33,392 nucleotides of DNA from Candidatus Peregrinibacteria bacterium (GCA_016220165.1 JACRIE010000031.1:1-33392); one strand, 5' to 3'; positions 8,560-18,453 are shown, numbered from the stretch's first letter. Notes: generated from the sequence alone by a model not told the origin. Translations and numbers: made by a program.

Positions 8560-9126
8560 ATGCCTAAAACAAGTGCCGCCCCAGCTATTGATATAGATCT
8601 CCTAGGTACTGCCATGCTTGAGGATCCTGAATTGCAACCAGTTATAGAGCTCCTTACTGATGGCAAACCAGAACATGAACAAGCGCGACAAGATATTACT
8701 AGAACGCTTGAGGATCTTGGCATCCGGAGCGTAGAAGATCTACAAGCAAAGAAAGCAGAACTTATTAAAGATCTTAGAGGGAAGGCAGGCGCATTGTTCG
8801 CATATGAAGTCCTTCCAGAAGTAAAGGAAAAAAAACCATCCACGAGATCTGGAGCTATTAATGAAGCGAATGTCGGCGCATTGCTTTCCGGAGACCGCGC
8901 CCGTCATCCGGTAATCAGGAGGCTTTTGGCGCTGACTCCTCAGAATCAGGTTAAAGCTTTGCACAAGGCTGGTGTCCGCCACAAAGCTCAGTTAGATCTT
9001 GGAAATGAGCGACTGATGGAACGATTGAGCGATGCGATAGCTGAAATACCAAGCGGAATTAGCACAACACGCGGACGTTTTCCCGGAGAAATCGCCACGC
9101 CCACCGGAAGCGGAAAGAATCGCTAA
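8560..9126 (+). CDS. hypothetical protein
   Basis: 188-aa ORF with a strong promoter; predicted helical composition; no family recognised. Confidence 0.65.
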   Translation: MPKTSAAPAIDIDLLGTAMLEDPELQPVIELLTDGKPEHEQARQDITRTLEDLGIRSVEDLQAKKAELIKDLRGKAGALFAYEVLPEVKEKKPSTRSGAINEANVGALLSGDRARHPVIRRLLALTPQNQVKALHKAGVRHKAQLDLGNERLMERLSDAIAEIPSGISTTRGRFPGEIATPTGSGKNR

Positions 9127-9131
9127 TACGC

Positions 9132-9160
9132 TTGTTTTTCCCATAGATTCTTGATATAAT
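9132..9160 (+). promoter_or_regulatory. promoter TTGTTT-N17-TATAAT for ORF 9197-9532
   Basis: -35 at 9132-9137, -10 at 9155-9160. Confidence 0.55.
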
Positions 9161-9196
9161 AAAAAGATTTCTTAATACAAATCTAATACCAAAACC

Positions 9197-9532
9197 ATGA
9201 ATATCCGCGAGGTTCATGAAATTATCCAGCAGATCTCCGAGACGCTCACCTGCCCACGCTGCAAGGCGCGCATTTTGCCACAACATATTCGGGTGGCGGA
9301 AATTCATAACAACGGAGACTATCTATTTGATGTCGAATGCAAGCGATGCGATGCCGAGATGAGCCTTTCCGCGCATGTGGAACGCGTGGCGTCTTCGCCT
9401 CAGTCTCACGCCGCCGGAGTCCCCGCCCTAAAAAGCGCGGACAAGAGGCCTCCTATCACCCAGGAGGATGTCGTCGCTATGCAAAATGCCCTGAAGAATT
9501 TTTGCGGCAGTTTTATCCAGGCGTTCAGCTGA
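9197..9532 (+). CDS. hypothetical zinc-ribbon protein
   Basis: 111 aa with CPRC ... CKRC pairs; promoter upstream. Confidence 0.65.
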   Translation: MNIREVHEIIQQISETLTCPRCKARILPQHIRVAEIHNNGDYLFDVECKRCDAEMSLSAHVERVASSPQSHAAGVPALKSADKRPPITQEDVVAMQNALKNFCGSFIQAFS

Positions 9533-10937
9533 TCCCCGTTTCTTCCTTGATCGCGTTGAGATCGCGGAGAAGCTGACGGTCGTTTTTGAGCTGATTCACG
9601 ATCCGCTCCACCGCGTGCATCACGGTGGTGTGATTCCGGTTTCCCATGCTTTCGCCGATTTTTGCCAGCGAAATTTTTAATTTGGTTTTGGCTAAATACA
9701 TAATCACCTGACGTGGGATCATGTATTCGCGATTGCGCGCCTCGCCGATTACTTCGCTTTTGGGAACCTGATAGTAGTCAGACACTCTTTGGATGAGGTC
9801 ATCCACGGAAATGGCGTATTTCGGCTGGGCATCCTGTCGTTCAATATAATTGCTCAATTTAACCTCCTTTTGCGTTTGTTTAATGATCTCAGTCACGGAA
9901 CGAATAGTGGGCGTGGTGTGCTCCAGTTCGTATTGAGCAATGACCCGCTGCAGGATTCCTTCGAGCGCGCGGACGGAATGGGAAATGTTGAACGCGATGA
10001 ACTCAATTACCTCGCGCGAGATCAACACCTGAGCTTCCTGACATTTGTTCTGTAAAATCGCCATGCGCGTTTCGAGATCCGGCATTTTGACGTCCACGAT
10101 CATTCCGGATTCAAAGCGTGAAATGAGACGCTCGGAGAGCAGACTGAGTTCGTGGGGGGGGCGGTCGGAGCTGATGATGACCTGCTTACCGGCGTCGAAA
10201 AGCGTATTGAACGTGTGAAAAAATTCCTCCTGGGTCCGGTCTTTATTGAATATGAACTGAATATCGTCGATGATCAGCGCGTCCACTTTGCGGTAGCGGT
10301 TGCGGAATCGGTTCATATCGCGCGACTGGATACAATCGATCACTTCGTTCGTAAACGCTTCGGTGGTGGTGTACATCACGATACGGTTGGGATCATTCTC
10401 CAGCATTGCGTTTCCGATGCCCTGCAGAAGGTGCGTCTTGCCCAGCCCCACCCCTCCGTACACAAACAACGGATTGTAGTTCTCTCCGGGATATTTCGCA
10501 ACGGTCACGGATGCCGCATGCGCCAAACGGTTCTCGGGACCGATGATGAAGTTGCCGAGACGATAGCGCGGATTGAACATCTTGGAAATAATGCCTCCGG
10601 GCAAACGGATTTCGCGCTTGTTGGGAAGTTTACGGCTGGTTTTTTCGGAGAACTGATGGATGTCGATCACCCGGGTGTCTTTTTCGTTCAATGCGGTATC
10701 GACCAAATAAGCGATATTTTGTATGGTTGGTTCCAGGGTTTTGGCTGCCTCCAGCGTGTTTTTCATATAATGACTCACGTGCCAATCCAAAAACATGGGC
10801 AAAGGAAGCCCTACGGTCATCACTCCATTTTCGACACTCAAAATCGCGGTATTCTTGAACCAGGTGAGCAAGTTGGGGCGCTTGATTTTTTCCTCCAGGA
10901 TGACAAGGACCTTTGACCAGAGTTCTTTTTCCAGCAT
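9525..10937 (-). CDS. dnaA: chromosomal replication initiator DnaA
   Basis: GGVGLGKTHLLQGIGN, IDDIQFIFNKDRTQEEFFHTFN, SSDRPP, C-terminal GNRNHTTVMHAV DnaA-box-binding signature. Confidence 0.97.
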   Translation of the reverse strand: MLEKELWSKVLVILEEKIKRPNLLTWFKNTAILSVENGVMTVGLPLPMFLDWHVSHYMKNTLEAAKTLEPTIQNIAYLVDTALNEKDTRVIDIHQFSEKTSRKLPNKREIRLPGGIISKMFNPRYRLGNFIIGPENRLAHAASVTVAKYPGENYNPLFVYGGVGLGKTHLLQGIGNAMLENDPNRIVMYTTTEAFTNEVIDCIQSRDMNRFRNRYRKVDALIIDDIQFIFNKDRTQEEFFHTFNTLFDAGKQVIISSDRPPHELSLLSERLISRFESGMIVDVKMPDLETRMAILQNKCQEAQVLISREVIEFIAFNISHSVRALEGILQRVIAQYELEHTTPTIRSVTEIIKQTQKEVKLSNYIERQDAQPKYAISVDDLIQRVSDYYQVPKSEVIGEARNREYMIPRQVIMYLAKTKLKISLAKIGESMGNRNHTTVMHAVERIVNQLKNDRQLLRDLNAIKEETGIS

Positions 10938-10957
10938 ACTTTTAGAATAAACAATTG

Positions 10958-10973
10958 ACTTCGCTAGCGAAGT
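10958..10973. repeat. 16-bp perfect palindrome ACTTCGCTAGCGAAGT in the dnaA leader
   Basis: Read directly. Confidence 0.85.
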
Positions 10974-10990
10974 TATTCAATCGGATTTTT

Positions 10991-11019
10991 ATTTTAATCC
11001 CGCGCTTTTTTTTGATCAA
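10991..11019 (-). promoter_or_regulatory. candidate dnaA promoter (TTGATC-N17-TAAAAT)
   Basis: Minus strand boxes; the -35 overlaps the 3' end of rseP. Confidence 0.4.
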
Positions 11020-12131
11020 GGGTTTATCAGTTGGGCAATATCATTCCATGTGATCACGAGAATCAGGGTCATGAGTAACACAAATCCGATCGAATGGATG
11101 ATCACTTCCCATCGGGCATTGGCACGCCGCCTGGCAATCATCTCGAAGATAATGAATAGAAATCTTCCGCCATCCAGCGCCGGAAATGGCATCACATTGA
11201 TGACGCCAAGCGATATGGATAATACCGCGGCGAATTGCATCAAAGGAACCAGTCCCTGTTGCGTGAAGTAATAGGTCATCCGCGCGATCCCCACGGGTCC
11301 CGAGACTCCTTCCGGCACGGTCAGCTTCCCGATCAGATTAACGATCATATTGCCGAACATTTTTACCGTAAGGAATGAAAGCCTCGCGACTTCTTTAGCC
11401 GCGGCTACCGGGGCCACGTAAAAGGGCAGTCTTAATTCTTTTACTTCGTATAATGGCGCTAATACAAATTCAAACCCCATTTTTCCGGCTGGATTTGTCT
11501 TTATTTTAAGATCCAGCGTTTCTTTGCCGCGGAGTATGGTGAAATCATAGATAGTCTCCGGCTTAATTATTGATTTAAAGGCTTCGAGCGTGGTCAGCGG
11601 CGTTCCGTTGATTTCAGTCACCGCATCACCCTGCTTAAGCCCCCCGGCCTGGGCGGCGCCCTCTTTTAGGATCTGCTGAATGAACATAGACGCACCTTTT
11701 TCCTGCACGATTCCCTGCTTAATTCCCTCCTCAAACTCCTGTTGATTGACGAGAAGCGGCTTCATTCCGATCATAAATCCAATACTGAGGAGAAGCCAAG
11801 CCAATATAAAATTCATACCCACGCCGGCCAAAATCACTCCTGAACGCTGTAATAGAGTTTTCCCCGCGAAGCTTTTGGGATCTTTAGCTACTGCGGGATC
11901 CGTGTTGTCTTCTCCGCGCAAACGCACAAAACCACCGAACGGGATCCAGTTGATGGAATAAACCGTGCCTTTTTTGTCTTTAAATAATGTTTTGGCGCGT
12001 GGCGGAAGGCCGATTCCAAATTCCTCCACCTGAATGCCCGAACGCCGGGCCGCGGCAAAATGGCCCCATTCATGAACCAAAATCAGCACAGAAAAAATAA
12101 CGATGAAAGCAATAATACTAAGAAAAATCAT
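11016..12131 (-). CDS. rseP: site-2 (M50/RseP) zinc metalloprotease with PDZ domain
   Basis: HEWGH near the N-terminus, GGFVRLRGED, PDZ GAAQAGGLKQGDAVTEING, NVMPFPALDGGR. Confidence 0.94.
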   Translation of the reverse strand: MIFLSIIAFIVIFSVLILVHEWGHFAAARRSGIQVEEFGIGLPPRAKTLFKDKKGTVYSINWIPFGGFVRLRGEDNTDPAVAKDPKSFAGKTLLQRSGVILAGVGMNFILAWLLLSIGFMIGMKPLLVNQQEFEEGIKQGIVQEKGASMFIQQILKEGAAQAGGLKQGDAVTEINGTPLTTLEAFKSIIKPETIYDFTILRGKETLDLKIKTNPAGKMGFEFVLAPLYEVKELRLPFYVAPVAAAKEVARLSFLTVKMFGNMIVNLIGKLTVPEGVSGPVGIARMTYYFTQQGLVPLMQFAAVLSISLGVINVMPFPALDGGRFLFIIFEMIARRRANARWEVIIHSIGFVLLMTLILVITWNDIAQLINP

Positions 12132-12139
12132 AAGAATAA

Positions 12140-12228
12140 AGCTGTTAGCGGCTAGCTATTAGCTATTAGCCAGAAAAAATCATTCATTCTTATTCTGGCT
12201 AATCGCTAAAAGCTTATAGCTAATAGCT
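12140..12228. repeat. intergenic inverted repeat (IR-2), TAGC-word arms
   Basis: 5' arm agctgttagcggctagctattagctattagccagaa against the reverse complement of the 3' arm, agctattagctataagcttttagcgattagccagaa. Confidence 0.85.
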
Positions 12229-12230
12229 GA

Positions 12231-12788
12231 TTAAATAGTCATAATATCCGTCTCCTTTTTCTTCGCTCCTTCTTCCACTTTTTTGTTGAACTCATCCACC
12301 TTTTCCTGAAGTTTCTTTTCTCCCATGGATAGTTGGTCTTCGCCGATTTCCTTGCCCTTCTCCATGCGCTTCATCTCATCCAGCCCATCATGGCGCGCCT
12401 GGCGGATGGCGATTTTTGTCTCTTCAGCAATCGTATGGACGATTTTAGTAAGTTCACGGCGACGCTCCTCAGTCAACGGCGGCAGATTGAGGCGAAGCAG
12501 GACGCCATCGCTGCGCGGATTCAGGCCCAGCTTAGACTCCTGAATCGCTTTTTCAATATTCGGGATAAGGCTACGGTCCCATGGCTGAATGGCGATCGTT
12601 TTCGCGTCCGGAACTAAAATGGTCGCAAGTCCTTTTAAAGGCATTCTGGCTCCATAACTCTCTACTTCAAGATGCTCAACGAGTGACGCGTTGGCCCGTC
12701 CCGTCTGGAGCTTTGAGAATTCCTGATGAAGATGATCCAGCGACTTTTGAAAGCTTTGGATCGCTTGCTGTATTACTTTGTCAACCAT
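12231..12788 (-). CDS. frr: ribosome recycling factor
   Basis: LQTGRANASLVEHLEVESYGARMPLKGLATI; LPPLTEERRRELTKIV. Confidence 0.97.
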   Translation of the reverse strand: MVDKVIQQAIQSFQKSLDHLHQEFSKLQTGRANASLVEHLEVESYGARMPLKGLATILVPDAKTIAIQPWDRSLIPNIEKAIQESKLGLNPRSDGVLLRLNLPPLTEERRRELTKIVHTIAEETKIAIRQARHDGLDEMKRMEKGKEIGEDQLSMGEKKLQEKVDEFNKKVEEGAKKKETDIMTI

Positions 12789-12815
12789 ACTAAAATTTTA
12801 TGAGATAAAATTTTT

Positions 12816-12893
12816 ATTCAAAATTCATTATTCAAAATTAAAAATTAAATTCTTTATCCTAATTTTGAATTTTCTAATTTTTGAATTTTGAAT
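12816..12893. repeat. AT-rich intergenic inverted repeat (IR-3)
   Basis: attcaaaattcattattcaaaattaaaaatt against the reverse complement of the right arm, attcaaaattcaaaaattagaaaattcaaaatt. Confidence 0.75.
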
Positions 12894-12906
12894 TTTTTGT
12901 CCATTG

Positions 12907-13611
12907 CTAAGCTATCAACGTTCCGATCTTCTCCCCTTTGGCGGCGCGGAGGATGGCGTCTTTTTCGTGCATGTTGAACACGATGATCTTCATCTTGCCT
13001 TCGCGGCAGAGTGAAAACGCTGTCTGATCCATGATCTTGAGGTTCTTCTGGATCGCTTCTTCATACGTCAGATGATCGTAGCGTTTCGCTTTTGGATTCT
13101 TTTCCGGATCGGCCGTGTAGACGCCGTTCACCTTGGTCGCTTTGAGGAGCACGTCGCAATTGAGTTCCAGGGCTCTGAGCGCGGCGGCGGTGTCCGTGGT
13201 GAAGTAGGGATTTCCTGTGCCGCCCGCGCAAATCACGACGCGGCCTTTTTCAAGATGGCGGATCGCCTTGCGGCGGAGGTAGGGCTCGGCCACTTGCGGC
13301 AGATCCAAAGCCGTGCAGACGCGGCAAAAAGTTCCATTGCTCTCCAGCATGCTCTGCAAAGACGCGCCGTTCATAACCGTGGCGAGCATCCCCATGTAAT
13401 CCGATGTTGTCCGCTCGATTCCAGACTCCTGCGTGTCGCGATATCTCCATAAATTCCCGCCGCCCACCACCATCGCCACTTGCACTTTTTCCTTTTGTAA
13501 CCGACGGATTTCCTCCGCGATCTTTTTGAGCGCTTTCGTGTCGATTCCATGGCCCTTTCCATCCCCCAACACCTCTCCGGAAATTTTCAGCATGATTCGT
13601 TTGTATTTCAT
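12907..13611 (-). CDS. pyrH: uridylate kinase
   Basis: MKYKRIMLKISGEVLGDGKGHGID, VVGGGNLWR, GTGNPYFTTDTAAALRA; start trimmed to the MKYKR methionine. Confidence 0.96.
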   Translation of the reverse strand: MKYKRIMLKISGEVLGDGKGHGIDTKALKKIAEEIRRLQKEKVQVAMVVGGGNLWRYRDTQESGIERTTSDYMGMLATVMNGASLQSMLESNGTFCRVCTALDLPQVAEPYLRRKAIRHLEKGRVVICAGGTGNPYFTTDTAAALRALELNCDVLLKATKVNGVYTADPEKNPKAKRYDHLTYEEAIQKNLKIMDQTAFSLCREGKMKIIVFNMHEKDAILRAAKGEKIGTLIA

Positions 13612-13676
13612 AAAGTTATGATGAATAGGCCGGTGATATATTACCGAATTTAATTCAAAGTGCAAAGTTTAAAACG

Positions 13677-14528
13677 CTAAAATTCAAACCGTTTCTCGTG
13701 CAACCGTTTTCGTGCTTTTTCTTCGGCTCGTGCCGCAGAAGTTTCAAGCGCATGACTCAATTGTTCAGCCACGAGGATCAGAAGGCGCAAATCTTCATCA
13801 GTGTAGGCATTTCTCTTTGCGTCTTTTCGTAAAACGATGGTTCCTGTTCCTTCCAAGTCGGCTATTAGATAATGATGATCTTGATAAAAAAGCACTTTAT
13901 CTTTTCGTGGATCCACTTCTTTTAAAATAGACTCATTTAATGTTTTTTCGCTCGTGTACGCCGTGCGATACGTCTTACTAAAAGGATTGCGCAACAATAC
14001 CGCGCCGTCTTCACTTTCAGTCAAAATCAATAAGTGCTCAATGACTTCCTGCGACAAGCGACTGGTATCTTTTTGATGTAAATGCATCAGCTTATTGAGC
14101 GTGTTGAGGGCAAGGATTTGCTTGTTTCCATGACTTAAACGGTTGCCAACGACCTCCAAGATCGTGAGTAAAAAATGGATCCCGGCTGAAGCGTCTTTTT
14201 TAATAAGATCCTGGAAATCCTCGTATGAGATTGCCAGGAGTCGCGCCGGTTCAACGGTTTGCGCGGTGGCCGGTTTTCTTTTTTTGCCGATCAGAATATT
14301 TTCTCCAAAAAATTCACCAGGGCCCAATTCCGAGATCACGCGTTCCGCGCCCTCCGTGTTCTGCTTTTTAATGGCTATTTTCCCTTCGAGAATGATGTAG
14401 AACCGACTGTGTTCTTCACCTTCCTTAAAAATAATATCGCCTGCTTTGTATTCCACCTTTTCTGAAATACCACGTATCTCCGGAGATTCCAAGAGTTTTT
14501 CTTTGATGTCTTGTTTTGGATCGCTCAT
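13677..14528 (-). CDS. cyclic-nucleotide-binding-domain protein with probable C-terminal GAF-like domain
   Basis: CNBD pattern KAGDIIFKEGEEHSRFYIILEGKIAI...LGPGEFFGENILIGKKRKPATAQTV; C-terminal half GAF-like by pattern. Confidence 0.8.
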   Translation of the reverse strand: MSDPKQDIKEKLLESPEIRGISEKVEYKAGDIIFKEGEEHSRFYIILEGKIAIKKQNTEGAERVISELGPGEFFGENILIGKKRKPATAQTVEPARLLAISYEDFQDLIKKDASAGIHFLLTILEVVGNRLSHGNKQILALNTLNKLMHLHQKDTSRLSQEVIEHLLILTESEDGAVLLRNPFSKTYRTAYTSEKTLNESILKEVDPRKDKVLFYQDHHYLIADLEGTGTIVLRKDAKRNAYTDEDLRLLILVAEQLSHALETSAARAEEKARKRLHEKRFEF

Positions 14529-14536
14529 GTCGCTCG

Positions 14537-15595
14537 TTATGACTTAAATCGTTCACGCAATGACTCGAGGTCATTGGCCTTGGACAGCGCCTCATCGACC
14601 GTGATGAGCCCGGCGCGGACCAACTGCTCCAACGATTGATCCATCAGCATCATTCCGTCCGCCTGACCCAGTTGAATGAGGGAATAGATCTGATGGGTTT
14701 CTCCGTGCATAATGCAGTTTCGCACGGCATCGTTCACGACCAGGATTTCGCGCGCCGCCACGCGCCCCTTGCCATCGGCCCGTGGAACCAGCGTCTGCGA
14801 AATGACGCCCTTGAGCGTGCCGGCGAGCTGCGTGCGGATTTGCTGCTGCTGATAGGCGGGAAACACGTCAATGATGCGATCCACGGTCTGCGGCGCATCG
14901 GAGGTGTGCAGGGTTGAAAAAACCAAATGACCCGTTTCCGCCAATGTGATCGTAGCCGCGATGGTTTCCAGATCGCGCATTTCGCCGACCAGCACGACGT
15001 CCGGATCCTCACGCAGGGCCGAACGCACGGCCTGCGGAAAGGAGCTGGTGTGGCTGTTGATTTCACGCTGAGTCACGAGGGCCTTCTTGCTTTCGTACGC
15101 GTATTCGATCGGATCCTCAATCGTGATGATGTGACATTCCCGCGTCTGATTGATGTGATCGATCATGGAGGCGAGCGTGGTGCTTTTTCCCATGCCCGTA
15201 GGGCCGGTGACCAGCACGAGTCCGTGAGGCAGGGTCGTAAAACTACTGATCACTTCCGACAGTCCCAGATTCGCCATTTCCGGAATAGTGCCGGCAATCA
15301 CGCGGAGCGCCATGGCTGGACCGTTCTTCTCCCGATACACGTTCACACGGAAACGGGCAACCCCGCTCACGGCATATGAAAAATCGATTTCAGCGTTTTC
15401 CTTCAGCTTGTCCTGCTGCGCCTTGGTCGTGATGGTCTCGATGATCTTCTGCAGCGCCTCCTCGGACAGCGCCTCGCTCCCCATGGCGCTCAGACTGCCG
15501 TTTTTCAGGCGCATCATGGGCCGCTGCCCCACGTGCAGATGCAAGTCGGGAGATTCAGTGGCGACCACTTCTTTGATGAGGGATTGGAAATCCAT
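14537..15595 (-). CDS. pilT: PilT-family twitching motility ATPase
   Basis: Walker A GPTGMGKSTTLASMIDHIN, EDPIEYAYESKKALVTQREI, REDPDVVLVGEMRDLETI, AETGHLVFSTLHT. Confidence 0.96.
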   Translation of the reverse strand: MDFQSLIKEVVATESPDLHLHVGQRPMMRLKNGSLSAMGSEALSEEALQKIIETITTKAQQDKLKENAEIDFSYAVSGVARFRVNVYREKNGPAMALRVIAGTIPEMANLGLSEVISSFTTLPHGLVLVTGPTGMGKSTTLASMIDHINQTRECHIITIEDPIEYAYESKKALVTQREINSHTSSFPQAVRSALREDPDVVLVGEMRDLETIAATITLAETGHLVFSTLHTSDAPQTVDRIIDVFPAYQQQQIRTQLAGTLKGVISQTLVPRADGKGRVAAREILVVNDAVRNCIMHGETHQIYSLIQLGQADGMMLMDQSLEQLVRAGLITVDEALSKANDLESLRERFKS

Positions 15596-15720
15596 CCAAT
15601 TATTATACCAAATTTTGGCTTAATTTACAACTATTTTGGGTGAAGTACGGGCCGAGCCCCGAGCCACCCGATCTGAGTTAGCCGACCCGAATCGTATATA
15701 CATCAACAATTTGTCTGAGC

Positions 15721-15978
15721 TTATGAGAATTTTTTTGTCCAAAAATCCCTTTCGCTCTTTCGGAATTCCGCCTCGCTCAACGCGCACACTCTGTGTTTTT
15801 CTCTCATGGCCCAGATGAATAACTTATGGGTGATCATAAAATCCTCGTGGCCCGTTATAATCTCGCGCATCCTGTCGTAACACCGTTTCCGCCTTTCTCC
15901 GTCAGAATAGCATTTCCTGGTGCAGATGTTGCCGTAAAACCAATTCAGGACATGGAGTGTTTTTATTTTCTTTTTCAT
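15721..15978 (-). CDS. small hypothetical protein
   Basis: ORF from an internal MKKKIKTLHVLNW start; no family recognised. Confidence 0.35.
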   Translation of the reverse strand: MKKKIKTLHVLNWFYGNICTRKCYSDGERRKRCYDRMREIITGHEDFMITHKLFIWAMREKHRVCALSEAEFRKSERDFWTKKFS

Positions 15979-15991
15979 GGCTCTATTTGGA

Positions 15992-16420
15992 TTATCTGTA
16001 ATTGCAAAACCATACAGAGTAGTCATCTATCAATTGATAGTTTTTTGAATTTTTTTCTGTGCATTTGAGCCACTCCAGCCCTAAGATAAAATGTCTCTGA
16101 TTAACCCCTAAAATTCGCTTAATTCCTACCAAGATTCCGAAATCTTCACTGATATAATCCTGAAAATTAACCAATCGGAAGACATCTGTATAGGAAGCCC
16201 TTGTTTTTTTCATTTGTTCATATTCATCCCGGTCGCCCGGCCCTAAAACGTAAAACTCTTCCCATAAAAAATCTTCAATACCTGTGAGGCAACACGGCAG
16301 TGTAATATTTTTTTTAAGATACTCTAGGTATATTTTTAATGTTTTTTTGTTTACGATAGGTTCTTCATCTGAACCGAGAATTTTTTTTACTCTTTGAATT
16401 TTTTTATCAAATTTATTCAT
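15992..16420 (-). CDS. conserved hypothetical protein (type often auto-annotated 'calcium-binding protein')
   Basis: PCCLTGIEDFLWEEFYVLGPGDRDEYEQMKKTRASYTDVFRL...KNYQLIDDYSVWFCNYR recognised as a recurrent bacterial hypothetical; function unknown. Confidence 0.6.
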   Translation of the reverse strand: MNKFDKKIQRVKKILGSDEEPIVNKKTLKIYLEYLKKNITLPCCLTGIEDFLWEEFYVLGPGDRDEYEQMKKTRASYTDVFRLVNFQDYISEDFGILVGIKRILGVNQRHFILGLEWLKCTEKNSKNYQLIDDYSVWFCNYR

Positions 16421-16434
16421 GATTTTCGAAGAGG

Positions 16435-18135
16435 CTAAAGTCGATTCATTTTTCTATAATATCGGTTTCGTTTCTTGAAAAGCTTTTCGCAGTAATCGAT
16501 ATTTTTGTCTCGGTAGTCAAAAATCGTCTGCTGACCTTCCGATCGCTGGATCCTGCCGATGTATTGGATCAGTTTCCCTTCGAATGAAAAAGGGTAAACG
16601 AGGAAAAGGCAGTCGAGGCTATCGATATCCATTCCCTCACCGAAAAACTGGCTGGTTGAAATAAGGACCTGGAAATGCCCCATTTTGATTTGACCCATTT
16701 TGGATTTTTTATTCGCGGCGCCGTCATCCCCTGTGATCGTGATGATCTCGGCCTTGTCCTTCAGATACAACGAAAGGATTTCCACATGTTCTTTCCTTTC
16801 GGTCAGGATCAGTATTTTTCTGCCTTCCTGAACTTGTCGGAGGATATCTTCGGCGATCATGCCGTTCCTCGTTGAGTCGTAAACCAACACTTTGGATAAC
16901 ATCTGCAAGTCGTCTGTCCGATAGTCAAAGGGCAATGCCAGGCTGGTCTCGCGCAGATTGACTTGGGGGTTCGATACTTCCTCGTCCAGCTTGAATTGCC
17001 TATCCACCTCAGCGAGGATATTTCCGATATAGACGAAAATCAGCTTTTCGTCATTGTGTTTGCGTTTCGGTATGGCGGTCAGGCCGTAGAGATAATAGGA
17101 ATCGAGTTTCGTAATCGCCTCGCGGAACGTTTTGGCGGGAATGTGATGGCATTCATCCACAATGATGGTAGCGAAATGATTTTTGATCCCTTCGGCACCT
17201 TCCATCCTAACCAGGCTCTGCATCATCGCCACGGTGATCTTTTGCCCGGTTTTCTTTTTGGCTCCGTAGATTTGTCCGATGTCCTTTTTCGGTATTCCGA
17301 GAAAAGACTGAATCCTGTCAATCCATTGGTCGAAAAGTTGTTTTCTGTGAACCAGAATAAGCGCCGGCTGCTCTTTGCGGGCGATCAGTTCGAGACCCAT
17401 GATCGTTTTTCCCGTTCCAGGAGGCGCCACGATCACCCCGAAATCTTCTTCATCGGTAACGGCCAGCGCATCCTCCTGATAGTCGTAAAGATCGATTTTC
17501 GATTTAAAAATAGCCTTTTCCATCAGTTTGCGTTCATCCACGATCTGAAACGGGAATTTGTTCTCCCCGCAGAAGCCGACCAAATCTCTAACAAATCCCC
17601 TCGGGATCAGTACCCTGTCGCCCGATTCCTCAATGACTTTGAAATATTTTTCGGTTTTATAGGTGCTTTTCCCGATCTTTTTCTTAATCAGATATTCCGT
17701 GTTGAGATAATTCAAATTTTCGCGCAAATAGCGAATAATCCTGCCGTTGAGCTCGCTCCTATTCAGGTAGATCTGATTTTTCAGAAAAATATGAAGGATT
17801 CCGGATTCAGGACTGGAAGAAGTCGATGGTGTACCCATTTGATCTGCTCCATCATTGCCGACCAAGTTATCATAAAGCTGATTTAGCTCTATGGTCGATA
17901 ATTTTTTAACGCTTTTAAAAAACTCCCATTGATTCACTAAGGGCTGAAGGCTCTGGGAATCCAGAAATAGCGTATTGCCGTTTATCAGGCAACCGCCGTT
18001 GAAAGGGAGCGCTATAAGATTTCCGAAACCTTCCTTACTGTGATAGTCCTGGCTCGGAAATAGGCGGTCAAAACTGATTTCCTTCATGTGCGCCGTTGCC
18101 CGAGCGCGACCTTTCAGGATAAGCGGGGATACCAT
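16435..18135 (-). pseudogene. TOTE-type primase-helicase: SF2 helicase moiety plus the tail of the AEP primase domain (downstream fragment)
   Basis: APPGTGKT, VDECHH, YLYGLTAIPKRKHNDEKLI, QYIGRIQRSEGQ. N-terminus MKEISFDRLFPSQDYHSKEGFGNLIALPF is the end of a TOTE AEP-primase domain. Helicase motifs intact. Confidence 0.85.
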
Positions 18136-18162
18136 ACTTTTCGCAAGTTTTTAAAAAGGCGC

Positions 18163-18453
18163 CTATCTCCCGCTTCCAATATTCACCGTCAAAGTCCGCT
18201 GCAATAAATACGATGTGTTGTCATCCAGCAAAGGATAGATGCCTATAAAACACTGTCCGGAAAGATGCTTATCGACAACATCAGGCGTGAATGGCAGTAA
18301 TTTTTTATTGGGAAAATCCTTCATCGTGCCCCCTGTCGCCTTAAAAGCCATAAATTCATGCCAGCTGAATTCGTAGGCGGGACTGTAGCCGCTTTTCCCG
18401 TTTTTTTCCCATCTTCTCGCGTAAATATCAGTCCTTCCGCGGAAGAGGGACAT
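18163..18453 (-). pseudogene. TOTE-type primase N-terminal fragment, frameshifted
   Basis: MSLFRGRTDIYARRWEKNGKSGYSPAYEFSWHEFM...LLPFTPDVVDKHLSGQCFIGIYPLLDDNTSYL; the adjacent frame continues AADFDGEYWKREIGAFLKTCEKYGIPAYPERSRSGNGAH. Confidence 0.85.

Noticed and set aside
10152-10916. 254-aa plus-strand ORF
   Set aside because: Entirely antisense to dnaA; no recognisable motifs.
16963-17886. 307-aa plus-strand ORF
   Set aside because: Antisense to the clear SF2 helicase coding sequence; composition is a shadow of the minus-strand codons.
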